Assembly (NCBI GenBank): GCA_963678705.1
Contig: OY783215.1
Span: 14,489,740-14,553,739, forward strand
Direction: 5' to 3'
Length of the DNA stretch: 64,000 nt
From: Panorpa germanica
Lineage: Eukaryota > Arthropoda > Insecta > Mecoptera > Panorpidae
Below, piece after piece: positions 1-11,314 of the stretch (its first letter is position 1; each line of letters starts with the position of its first letter). The notes beneath the pieces are model-generated. The model made no database searches. It was not told the DNA's origin and worked only from the letters and a program-made list of their open reading frames with translations. Both the position numbers and the translations under genes were made by a program.

Positions 1-2661
1 TTCATTGCACTTTTAATTTAAAGATCTATTTCCATATATAAATACGAATCAAAGTGGTTCTAAATCAGTGAGACAGAAAATACAAAGAACTCATACTTCT
101 AAATTATACTACATCTCTTAACTAATAAGTTTTATCATTTTGCGAGCATAAAATCAGAACCAACCCTAACATATTTATCGGTGGTTTGGGGATCATAAAT
201 ACCTGGGCCATTCCGCCATTGAAACATTTTGTTAACAAATGTATAAAGTGTACAAGGAGTATGTGCAATATACATAAAAATAAATATTAGTGGTAATTTT
301 AAACTGATTAAAGTCCAAAAAACAAAATTAAATTTCATAGAAATGTAATTTGCATACATTATTAAAATGCAGCGGATGTGTTACCAGGATTCCAACCAGG
401 GCTGCCCAGAGAAACGACTGCGCTGGTGCTTTTAATTCATTTTGCCTCCCAGTGGAGTAAAGGGTCCACAGCAGCTGTATTTTACTGTGATAATAGATGC
501 TGGAATATTCAACGACTTGGATATAAATGATTATGATTTTAATTTTAAAAATTAAATTAATTCTACAATGTTTGAATGAAGAAATTACGATTTAATAATA
601 AAACATTTTATAATTGAATAGAATAATTTAAATATAGGAAAATTTGTATTGGGTTTTCCTTTTCTCAAACTATTTTATTATAGATTGAGCACATTTCTTT
701 TCTGTTACTCCATCCTGACTAACAAGCCCATTTTGATCAAAGATAATAACAGATATATTTTATAGAATTTTGTTCGTTATATTGTATTTGCATTCAACTA
801 ATGACTGTACCTACATTACAGTAGGGAAATAGATAAGTACATAGATATGATATAAACTAGAAATAAAATAAAATTTCTCGTTGAAAAGATTTCATATTTC
901 CATGACGACGCAGCGCTATGAAGTAGACCAGACCACAGAGTAGACAGACCGAGCAAGTACAATAAACAGAACATGACGTTGTAGATGGGGTTAGTTGTAT
1001 TTGTATGATGCTATTGTAATGATGCAACAAAGCATGGTAATTTAATTAAGAGCATTCTACTAACTAGATTTAGATTAACTTCCTGGTTGTGCAGATGTAT
1101 CACACAACAGGGGCGTCCGCGGGAAATTTGACACGAGAAGACAACATTTTAACTACTTTCGTTCCAGTATAAATTTATCGTATTTTCTATTGAGTTAGTT
1201 ATGTTATTGCTAGTTTATTATAACAATAATAAACAACATTTAAAATATAATGTACTTTATTTAACAATAAATGCACTTTTAATACAATGATATACTTATA
1301 CTACTAAGATTACCTCCTCGATGGAGACTAACTAATATACTACTAGGTTACCTCCTCAATTGAGAGTAACTATTCTACTACTTAATATTACAAAATGTTT
1401 CCTTATTTATACTAGTTTATTTATCTATATTTTTGGTACGGCATCCTGCTGTTGTTTACGACTTACATTTGGTGTGCCTGGATAATAAGATAAATATGTG
1501 TTAAAATGTATTTTATTATGCCATTGGTTTTTCCATTTGGTTTATTGCTATGTTAGGATTGTCTGCGCCGTGAAAGAGCTGCTCCTCTTAAATTTGTGGG
1601 CTTAAATAATTATGCCATTGGATTTCGCAAATTTAGTTATTGTTATATTAGGGTCGCTTGTGACCGTGAGAGAACTGTGTCGTCAGATAACTAGTTCAAG
1701 TAACTTTAATATGAAGAAAAGCACCCCACTTACCGACGCTAATGTCTAGCTACCTTCTATACTACTGTACACTGCATATTATCCTGATATTAACAAATAT
1801 TGATTGTGTTTTAAGATATATTATGCATTGCGAACATCTAACTCGGTTCATTAAATTTTCAGCCGCAAAATCAATACTATGAACCTAGTAGTTAAATTGT
1901 CTATATTTGTCCAATGTGCCTCCAAAAATCAAATGTTGCTGCCCCGATTTCAACCATATTCTAATCCAGCTCTGCATATAACTTCAACCTACCATGAAAA
2001 ATAAGTTATAAAATTAAAACTATATTTCATAACTTTTATGAAAACTTAACTTATACAAAGTAAAGTTTACATAAATATTTATTATAGAATTAACAACCTG
2101 CAACTTAACCATGTTTAAATATAAAGAACAAACCTGAGAACACAAAAAACAAACGTTACAACATAAAAGTAAACTTTCAAAGATTTAACTTTGTTAGTAG
2201 AAGTCAACTTTGATAGAAATCTGATGGATTGCTTAAAGAAATAACTCACCTTGCAGATGTATGGTAGATGTAGCAGCCTGGAAACTGGAATTGATGATTT
2301 AAATCCGAACACAAATATGACGCACTCATTTCTGGAATAATAATTTATAACTCTCGCTTCGTCATCTCAGTTCCGGTTCCTGTGACATTCACAGCTCTGT
2401 TCATTCCATATTGTGAAACTCAGCAGGCAACAGTTTGCTCGTTTCAAGTTCTTCTCGGTTTATTGATTTTTAAGTCTTTACTATTTCCCATTTATAAAAC
2501 ATCGGAAATATTAAACCATCGAGCGTGAAGCTTCTTTATGTTTTCACTTGTTGCTTACGTATAAATAATGTTACTACTACTGTTAGTTTTTATAATGTAA
2601 CCTCATGTATTATTTAACGTAATATTTCTTTAAGTTAAATGTAATTAAGTTGACAAGGTCG
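1..2661. other. Non-coding stretch, no gene recognised
   Basis: AT-rich sequence with no exon I can support. The few open frames are short and show no family motif. A pair of similar 30-bp stretches around 1305-1345 and 1345-1385 (both with 'TTACCTCCTC') is a degenerate two-copy direct repeat. A 'CAGGGGCG' hAT-type end sits at 1108 without an identifiable partner. The stretch may be upstream intergenic DNA or a 5' intron of the active-zone gene that begins at 11190. Confidence 0.4.
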
Positions 2662-2958
2662 ATTTATTATATTAATTGTGTGCCTTTCGGCTTTACAATC
2701 TACATTATTATATTTCTTAATGCATTTCATATAAATTCAAAGTTAAAACTAAACTTAAACTATTCTAGACTATTACTACTTCGAATAGTACTTTAGGTTT
2801 CTTCTTTTCTTGATCCTCTCTCTTCATGTCCCCTACTCCTCCTTTATTCACACCGTTTCCTGTTTCTCCTTCCTTATTGCCTGTATCTTCATCTATCACC
2901 TCTTGCCTTCCTTGTCTCCTCTCGACAAACCCTCTATTATCTTTTCACTATCCTTCCT
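2662..2958 (-). mobile_element. 5'-truncated LINE 3' end, minus orientation
   Basis: About 297 bp that is the reverse complement of 4118-4414. Shared landmarks are the end 'ATTTATTATATTAATTGTG', the stretch 'CGGCTTTACAATCTACATT', and the polypyrimidine run up to 'CACTATCCTTCCT'. Because the partner copy lies directly behind a LINE ORF2 C-terminus on the plus strand, this one is read as the 3' UTR of the same LINE family inserted in the opposite orientation and truncated at its 5' side (2958). It has no coding capacity. Confidence 0.75.
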
Positions 2959-3610
2959 TTATTATATATCTACATGCAGTACGAACTACATGTTATATCT
3001 CTCCTACACCCTGGTGTCATAAAATTATTTAGTACAACGAGACGGGAAGTGAATAAACCTCTAAATGACGTCCAACAAGACACATTGACGTTCTGACTAT
3101 AAAATTAACTGTATTAGAGCCAGCAATTTGGAGCAGGTTCTTGAATGAATACATCATTAGGCGTCCTGTGTGTGTCCATCTATATCCAGCCAATAACGCA
3201 ACGTTGGACATCATTTTATATTTTGTTTGCTGTTGAAACATAACACGAATGCTGTCCAAACATATTTCGACCCTATTATTATAACACCTTGAACAAATAA
3301 TTACATAAAACGAGGGTAAACAAAATATCACTTATCTAATAAAGTGTTCAAAGGCACTCCCCCATTTGTACTAGGTTCTAGATGTAGTACTTTGTAGATT
3401 GACACATCTATCTATCTACGTCAACTTGAGTAATAAGAACCAATAGTTTTTCTATTTAAATTTATTCTACCTTATTTAGAAAGCTCTACAGATAAAATAC
3501 TTCACTTTTTTTATTATCTGTATTTTATAAAAGTTATGGAATCAAAATGACGTCCACAACGTTTTTTATTAGGCAAATTGTTTTTCAAATATATAAATAA
3601 CTTAATATGA

Positions 3611-4414
3611 AACAGATACTGGGAAAGTAGTGAGAAAAGAAAGTGTAGAGTGTGCGAAACGGAGAACGAAACACTGGAGCACATTAAGTTTGAGTGTAAG
3701 GAAAAAGTAATGAGCGAAATGAATATTGGCCAGCTATTAAAGGGAGGCAGTGAAGGAAAAAGGTGGATGGCGGAAATAGAAAAAAGGAAAGAAAAAACAG
3801 GACAATAAATAAGCTCGTAGCTGGGTTGCATAAGGAACATGAAGAGAGAGGAAGTACTAAAAGAGGCAGTGAAGGGAAGCAGGAGAAAGAAAGAAGTAGC
3901 GAGGAAACAGTTAAACTTCAGTCCAGAAAAATAGAGGATTTGCGGAAAGGAGATAAGGACAAGAGGTGGATGATGGAGATAGAGACAATAATAAAATAGT
4001 AAAGGAAGATAGTCAAGAAGAAATAGTAAAGTAAGAGAGTCAAGAGGAAATAGTAAAGATAGAGCGTTTATGTCTGTAATAGACATAAGTGGAGAAGTGA
4101 AAACGAAGAGAGAAGGCAGGAAGGATAGTGAAAAGATAATAGAGGGTTTGTCGAGAGGAGACTAGGAAGGCAAGAGGTGATAGATGAAGATATAGGCAAT
4201 AAGGAAGTAGAAGCAGGAAACGGTGTAAATAAAGGATGAGTAGGGGACAGGAAGAGACAGGATCAAGAAAAAAAGAAACAGAAAGTACTGTTAGAAGTAG
4301 TAATAGTCTAGAATAGTTTAAGTTTAGTTTTAACTTTGAATTTATATGAAATGCATTAAGAAATATAATAATGTAGATTGTAAAGCCGAAACGCACACAA
4401 TTAATATAATAAAT
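3611..4414 (+). mobile_element. LINE remnant: ORF2 C-terminus with zinc knuckle plus 3' UTR
   Basis: An open frame from 3611 to the stop at 3806-3808 reads N-R-Y-W-E-S, then a C-x2-C-x8-H-x4-C motif starting at 3644 (C-R-V-C ... L-E-H-I-K-F-E-C), then a Lys/Glu-rich tail. This layout is typical of the C-terminus of ORF2 in insect jockey/I-group LINEs. A purine-rich 3' UTR follows. It ends near 4414 in 'AATTAATATAATAAATT' and matches 2662-2958 in inverted orientation. The copy is 5'-truncated: no reverse transcriptase motif is visible upstream, and an in-frame stop lies at 3608. The open frame on the opposite strand here is a shadow of the purine-rich UTR. Confidence 0.75.
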
Positions 4415-6959
4415 TAAAAAAATATAAATAACTTAATACACATGCCGAATTACTTTAACACCCTGTGCTTATGTAGGATACTGTAAATAACCTATGTCCT
4501 ATATCTAGTGGATGCCAATTTGATTATTATATAACGAGGTGACGAGCAATAGATTGCCATCAACGGGTCACCAGGGTTGCCGCTATGTCACTAGTGTTGC
4601 CAACGTTATTACTTAATTATTTGCTCGTGTATTATACATACGAGTATATAATTATGTACACATCATTATATTTGTGGATTTAATACGGAAACGATAACAA
4701 GTCAATATTTAAGCTCTCATGTTTGTTTTATGACCGAAATATTAACTCAAAGTTAGTTTCGTATCCCAATATTCATAAGAAGACTATTGTAAGAAAGATT
4801 TGTAACCTGCAATAAGCTTCTAGTTGTCGTTGTATAGTTTTCGATCAAAATAAATCTTTCTCCAAATGTTGACGTTTTATTATATCTAAGGTAAATTAAG
4901 TACCTAGCTCACTATGTCCTGCGTCCGCCCCTGCCTTTTTTGCGACATTTACTTCAAAAGTAAGACTCAATAACAAATGGTATATCAATAGTTAGTAGGT
5001 GTAAGCCAGAATTAATGGAAAGCCATTTTATATCCTCCAAAATGTTCAAAGTAAACCAAAAAACAAGACGTCCTCACATTTCAAGAAAAAGAATGTGTTT
5101 TGATAAGAATCAGTAAATCTCTCAAGTCCAGATATAAAACCCCATCTAAGTTCTTAAGATCAGATAAAACCAGAATTAAGTTGACTTTGTTCGAATAGAT
5201 GTCGTCTTACGAGAAGAAACACTCATGGATTTCCGGCTGTTGGCTTCATTTATTCGACCCTTACTCTTCCTCTCACTTCCCTTCCACTCCTCTGATCCAC
5301 ACTTTGTCATTCTCTTACTCATAATATAAAAACACATAACATGTGAAGTATAAACTAGGCTAAGACCATCTTAGATTGAATCTTCCGCGTGGGCGTTGGA
5401 TATCTGAATTTAATTGGATTTTAGAATTACAAAATTGTGTTGCTTTTAAAATGAAATTGTATTCAGGGTTGCCACCTTTCATAGTTTTTTAGTTAGAGAA
5501 TTGCTGTGTAAAAATTGAACAACTTCATTCCAATTCCATTCAAAATTCGGCAAGTTTACTTGCAATTTAATTTTGCTTTGGTGCGTTTATGGGTTATCTA
5601 TTATTGAATTAGATGGAGAGTACACATTTACAAATAACTACATATTCACTAGAAATCGATATATATACTTTTTTACGACACCCTGTAAGTAGAACCCCAC
5701 CCAAATATGTTAATGAATCGGTCAGGTTGTTGAATAAGTCAACAGATGGATTTATGATCTTTAACAGTTAAACATTTTAATTGCTAGAAATCACGCAGGG
5801 TTTTAATATTGTTGACAGAGAAAAATGTTCACGTCATGTAATATACGCACTTTTTTTTTAATATTTAACGTTATAATTTAATTCGAATATGCCACGTTTA
5901 TCAAATTTATTTATTTAGTACCACTACATACAGAAAAACTAAGAAATCTAATGCGTACATGCGTTGCTCTTACGTTTACCTTTTTATATATAAGTACACA
6001 TCTATTTCCATTTTTCATAGTTTTAGTCATGATTTTACTTAAGCCCTTAATTTATATTGGGGTACTATAAGCCCCACATAGACCTGAATATATCTAAACA
6101 TCTCATCCTACATAATATATATATATTTACGGCGATATATCCGAGCCACTAGGGGCGAGTGGAGTTGACAAGGGGGATGTTGAACTGGCACATTGTTAGG
6201 GGGTTGTTTAGGAGAGGAAGGAATAACAGGATGGGTGGAATATTATGAAATGATACTGCATTCCATGGTTTCGCGGTAGTTTAAACCCTGGAGAGTCTAC
6301 TGATATTAGAGAGGGGTGGTAGAGATTCAAATATAAAAGAAGTATTCATCTGGAGAGGGAAAAGGATATAAGAAGGAGATGGAGAAGAGGTTTAAGACAA
6401 CGCTTGGAATTTTCATTCGAGCATATCTGAAGTTCTTCTCCGGCAGAATGTCAGATTTTTTTATGTCCACCAATATTCCACTTGCGTCGTCAGTAGGTTA
6501 GAATCCTAGACCATCATCACATTATACGTAGTGAAGGCAGTATTATCATATTTCTGAAATTATCACGTACTTAATCATGTTTTAATGAAAAATAATTTAG
6601 AACACTTGTTGATTACATAATGGATGACTAGTTTGTCTAATTTATAGAATTGTGTATGAAATATTCAGCAAAATGTACAGTCTCGGGGATGATTTCCGTT
6701 TCGATTATTATCTACAAAATAACATGACCAATTTTCTTTTTTAGTTATTCTTATTTGACTTTCAGAGATTATTATAATGTGTCCTGTTTAGAGGACATTC
6801 AGTGATAAATATGTAAATTGTAAGTGTCCATCGAATCCATCCTCAATTTCAAAAGATCCTAGAATCTGATTAGGTTGTTAATAGGTCCTCAGGTCATTTC
6901 TTTTTTAGTCTGTATACTGCCGGTTTATTGGACATGAGACAGCTGGCCAAATTGTTTGG
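4415..6959. other. Non-coding stretch, no gene recognised
   Basis: AT-rich DNA without a supported exon. The part from about 4500 to 4930 contains 'GAGTATATAATT' and later an 'AATAAA' in an arrangement that could be an old solo LTR, but no defined ends or target duplication are visible. A pyrimidine-rich run at 5255-5325 resembles the reverse strand of the LINE 3' UTRs elsewhere in the window. Confidence 0.35.
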
Positions 6960-7440
6960 ATCTTTTCCTGTAGGTTTTATTTTTAGGTGGGTAATATAAT
7001 ATTATAATATAGTATAATATTATTAGGTAAAAACCAAGATATATTCATGACAATCTTTAGTATTTTACACTGTAATATTTGGATTATTTTAATATTAGAG
7101 GTAGATGCAGTACCCCATAACTGGATATCATATGACCATACCGGTTTAAGTATGGATTTGTAAAGCAGGAGTTTGTTTTCAATGCTCAGTTGTGAATTAC
7201 GTCCTATCAGCCAGTACATCTTCCGCAGTTATAGGCTTAGCTGCTTTCTATTTGTAGATATATGCTTTTTTAAAGTAAGCTGTCTAAGTGTATTCCCAGG
7301 TACCTCACATGATCAGCCTGTGGGGTGTTGACATTGTTTAGCTAACATTTGGGCAGTTATTTGCTAAGCTGGCTATAGTTTGGCCAGGTTTTTCTGTAGT
7401 ATATTAGCAGAATCAGTATGCGAAGATAAGATTGCCGTAC
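6960..7440 (-). mobile_element. Degenerate jockey-type LINE fragment (reverse transcriptase C-terminal region)
   Basis: On the minus strand the part around 7300 reads V-R-Y-L-G-I-H-L-D-S. A 78-residue open frame at 6983-7219 then contains M-Y-W-L-I-G-R-N-S-Q-L-S and L-L-L-Y-K-S-I-L-K-P-V-W. The order YLGIHLD ... QLS.ENK.LLYKS.LKP.W.YG.QLWG.A is the conserved region just downstream of the reverse transcriptase fingers/palm in jockey-clade LINEs. Stops and frame changes between 7220 and 7330 break the frame, and neither catalytic motif nor ends are visible. This is a dead fragment. Confidence 0.85.
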
Positions 7441-9239
7441 CCATACTTCAAATTTCAAAATGGTTCAATGGTAAAATGATTCAGTTTCGTTAAACTTTGT
7501 AAATGTTCATGTACTCCATGTTCAGTTGGTTTAAATTCTGTATATAAAATATTTACATAAGTTTATTATTCCATGTTATTACAAACCCATTGTTAAGTGT
7601 TCAAGATGATAAATACCGGCGTTTTACGACGTCCCATGTATCCATTCCACCGTAATAATATTATGACGAGATATAAATACATAGTGTTTGTATATTATAA
7701 CAATATTCTGCTACATATTTTCTTTGTATAATTTATGAGATAATACATGCCTTGCTATGTTTAGCTAGGAGGGAAATCCCATTTTCGTAATTACCGTAAG
7801 TAAAAATGTTACATGGAAAGTTTAGGAGATATTTAATGAACATTTTATTAATAATAAATCTAAATAGAGGCATCCCTATGGTTAAGTATCATTCTCACTC
7901 ACTATTTTAACTTTGTTTTTAATTTTGTATTTAATTTAGTGTTTATAGAGAGGCTCCTCTACTAGACAGTGGTTTTAGAATGTATCGTATTCAAATATAA
8001 ATAAACAAAAGTAAATAAATTAAGTACCTATAAACAGCATGCTCACATTGTGTGCATAACAACCACATAGTTCACTGTTATCACACAAATGTGTGGAACA
8101 ATAAAATTTCATTTTATTTGGCTATTAAATTTGAGTAAAAATAAATCGCTATATGAATGGTGCAATCCAGGGGAAATAAGCAGCAGTTTGTATTCCATAA
8201 AGCTCTAAAAGAAAATCCTTAGCAAAAGCTTTTTTTATAAGTTAGAAATATTATTTTTCAAAATTATTTACATAATGTCAACACGAAGGGGATGTCAACA
8301 GTATCTTGAAAAAAAGTTAAATTTTGAATGTAAATTTTGAACGTGTAAGGATTAGAACTTCAGAAATATCAAATTTCTTTCAGTTTATTAAATTTCGTAT
8401 TTCTCGTTCACAGCGTCGGGTTTCTCGTTGTTCTCAAATAAAACAATATTGTTGGGAAACACAAATAAATAACTATTACAGTATTCTTTTGTATAATAAA
8501 AAAATTACTGGAGTAGAAAACAGCGAACGGAGATGACATAAAAAAGAAAGCAGCAAGAAAGCCATAGAAAGAAATAAACAAGCTGTTATTCTCTCAACAT
8601 CGTCTCATAGTTAGAGGCAAGATGATGACGGGGTGGTTGTAGGGGACGAGAAGGGGTTTAACTAAGTGCGTGGGTTGATACTGCTTTTTGTTGGTAATTT
8701 AATTGCAACAACGTAAACAGAATTTATAACAGTAGTGGAGCAGGTCCTTGGAAACGAGGTGGGGATTTTCAGGACTTAGAAATGATTCCAAGGAAAATCC
8801 TTCTGCAACAAGTGGGGAAATAAAAGCATTTTTAAATTGAATGTGAAAATAATTATTTCATTAATTGCACGTTGAAATAGAACATATTATAAATTGTAAT
8901 GAATTGCTGGAGGAGCATCATCACTGGATCAAGATTAATAGAAATTTCAAGTAAAAAGTTATAAGATTATACCCTTTAGACAGATCAAAGTAACAGGTGT
9001 AGAATCTTAGACGAAGATTCTCACAGAAATAAAACACGATAAGTATTTTAAAATAAGAAAAAGAAAGCAGCGTGAAAAAATTAGTATTTAAAAAAAAATT
9101 AAGGGTTAACTTTAGATATTCACAGTAAATTCAGTATATATATTGCATAAACATTATAGTACATACTATGTACATGCAGTAATATTTAAATATGCACATA
9201 TCTTTGCATTTGTACATACAAAAGAATAAAAACAAATAC
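7441..9239. other. Non-coding stretch, no gene recognised
   Basis: AT-rich sequence with no supported exon, RNA gene or element. The 70-residue open frame at 8324-8536 has no recognisable motif. Confidence 0.4.
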
Positions 9240-9428
9240 TTTTGTCAAAAAAATTAAAAAAAAATTTTGGGGTGGACCACCCTTAACATTTAGGGGTATG
9301 AAAAATAGATGTTGGCCGATTCTCAGACCTACCCGATAAGCACACAAAATTTTATCAAAATTGGTTCAGCCGTTTCGGAGGAGTTTGGGAACAAACACCG
9401 CGACACGAGAATTTTATATATATTAGAT
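9240..9428 (+). mobile_element. RTE/SINE-type 3' tail fragment
   Basis: The stretch contains 'GGGGTGGACCACCC', 'GGTTCAGCCGTTTCGGAGGA' and 'GACACGAGAATTTTATATAT', and ends near 'TATTAGATTG'. This succession is a widespread insect repeat tail found at the 3' ends of RTE-like LINEs and the SINEs that share their tails. It is about 190 bp, with no open frame. It is assigned from memory of the repeat family, so the exact family name is left open. Confidence 0.7.
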
Positions 9429-11189
9429 TGAGATAGTTGATGGATGGTCCCTTATCCAAAAACTACGCCTCACAATTTTCATGGTTTCAACATATCCAAC
9501 AGTGTGGACATTCCTTTATCGTTCTTTAAATTTCTTTCGTAGTTTCTATATAATAGTTTTTTTATTTTATAACAACAGTTTCTCAAAATAGATAAAAAAT
9601 ATGTTATACATATTATGATAGAAAATAAGTAGAGTATTAAGAATCCATTGAGAAGAAAGGTTGCAAGTTAAGCTTTCTAGAAAGTCTGAGAACAATGGCA
9701 GTTCAGTAGTTGTGGAGCAAGTACAGCTTAGGGACGTAGGTAACTCCCTGAATACATCTTCGAAGAATGAATTGAAGCGACATTTTATATTTATCATTGT
9801 GTTTAAACATGATATTCAGTTTTACCTATAGCACTGTTTTCTGAATTTCCTATAACAAACACTTTTTTTACGATTATTTATAATTTATAATTACAAATAG
9901 CAAGTTAAAATATTATATATTTTTTTCATAAAAGAAACTAATTTCTAGTGCCAACTGCGGCTGATAAATGTGTCTACTCCTACTGACGTAACCCCTAATT
10001 CTTTTTCACACATAAGCTGTGTAAAAATAAAAAAATGAGCCATGAAAAATATAAAAAGACACCCCAAATGGTCAAATACATGTCAAGTATAAGATAGAAA
10101 GAGACAGGAGATATAAGATACGAAAAGCTTCCCTAAAATAGAAGCTTTAAGTGACCTGTTGCTGTGTTATAATGCACTACGACCTCCAGCTTTCAACCTA
10201 CGAACCCTAAAGCCCGGGGATTCGGTCTTATTACACCCTCTTACCTCTCTCTCCCGCTCTATACATATATATAACCTTCATCTCGATGAAGAAGAGAAAG
10301 TGTGGAAGATTTATAATCTGAAAATATCTTATGAACCGTGTAATTGAGAAAATTCATCATTATTAAAAAAAGTTAAGTCCTATAAATATTTTACTTTAAG
10401 TTTAATACTCCTACAAATTTTATGAGTAAATGTTTTTGGGGTGTAAAGGTGATAGGAAGGGGGCATGATCAAAGGAGATAGAAGGAGTTTGTGTAACATT
10501 ATTAAAAGTTTTTATGACATATTTATTTCCCCAAATCGTAAATTATTAATTGCATGAACTTGTAAATGCTGTGCTTAATTGCGTTATTAGGCAATAGTGT
10601 CTTTGTGTTTTGAAAAATTTAATATTTTAAAAACAAAAAATCTTACATATAAATGAATAAATTAGTAAATTATTTTCAATGTATTTTACATCTATTTAAT
10701 AGCAAAATTATATTAAATTTTCGTCAATATATATGTCACATAAACAAATAATACGTCATAGCGTTTTTGCCCCTCATGTGGACGCCTCTGGTTGTAATAC
10801 TCGAAGAGTTTGATATTGATCGTATCAATATTTAATATCTTCTGTATATATCCCTGTTTATATCATACATTGAAAGCTGTTACCTTGCCAATAACGATAT
10901 TGAAGGTAAATTTTATGTAGTTTTATTACCAACGAAGGTCGTAAACTGTTCACTTCGATGTAGATAATTAACTGCATCGACAGGTTTCCCAGGTCCCAAT
11001 TTCTCCAACATCATCCATTTACAAACCCATTTACAGCTTCATTTAACATTCATAATCCTCTAAACCATATTTTGTCCATATTTTTGTTCTGCATCCCATT
11101 TGTTTGTTTGTTTGTTTTTTATACTTTTAATTTTTCCATTCATGTCAGCAAGTTCAGACAAGTTGATGAATACTCGGCTTTTGTTTCAG
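9429..11189. other. Non-coding stretch before the first visible PDZ exon
   Basis: No exon supported. The sequence just upstream of 11190 is an ordinary intron end, 'TTGTTTCAG'. The open frame running through this junction (from 11072) has coding character only after the acceptor. The exon that precedes 11190 in the transcript must end in phase 1, because the PDZ exon starts by completing a codon; I did not find it in the window. Confidence 0.4.
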
Positions 11190-11314
11190 CTCGAGGATTT
11201 GGAATGCGCGTCGTCGGGGGGAAGACGGGGGCGGACGGACGTCTCTTTGCTTACATCGTGTGGACTGTGCCCGGAGGACCCGCTGAAAAGGGTGGCCTGC
11301 AACAGGGCGATAAG
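11190..11314 (+). CDS. Fife: Exon: first half of the PDZ domain
   Basis: The acceptor is TTTCAG at 11184-11189 and the donor AAG|GTACAC. The exon starts with two bases that complete a codon and ends in phase 0. It encodes R-G-F-G-M-R-V-V-G-G (the carboxylate-binding loop with GFG and the following strand), then A-Y-I-V and G-G-L-Q-Q-G-D-K. It is strikingly G/C-rich compared with flanking intron. Earlier exons are not seen. Confidence 0.88.

Noticed and set aside
3514-4396. Long minus-strand open frames (190 and 118 residues), rich in Leu/Phe/Ser
   Set aside because: They are shadows of the purine-rich LINE 3' region on the plus strand; they have membrane-like composition only because of polypyrimidine runs.
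1108-4933. CAGGGGCG... at 1108 and ...CGCCCCTG near 4933 as ends of one hAT element
   Set aside because: The 8-bp flanks (TCACACAA versus CCTTTTTT) do not match and there is no transposase between them; the ends probably belong to different insertions.
4500-4935. Possible solo LTR (TATATAA-like box, later AATAAA)
   Set aside because: No defined TG...CA ends, target duplication or second copy could be seen.
11072-11189. Upstream extension of the PDZ-exon open frame with a hydrophobic start
   Set aside because: It is intron sequence ending in a polypyrimidine tract and CAG; coding character begins only at 11190.
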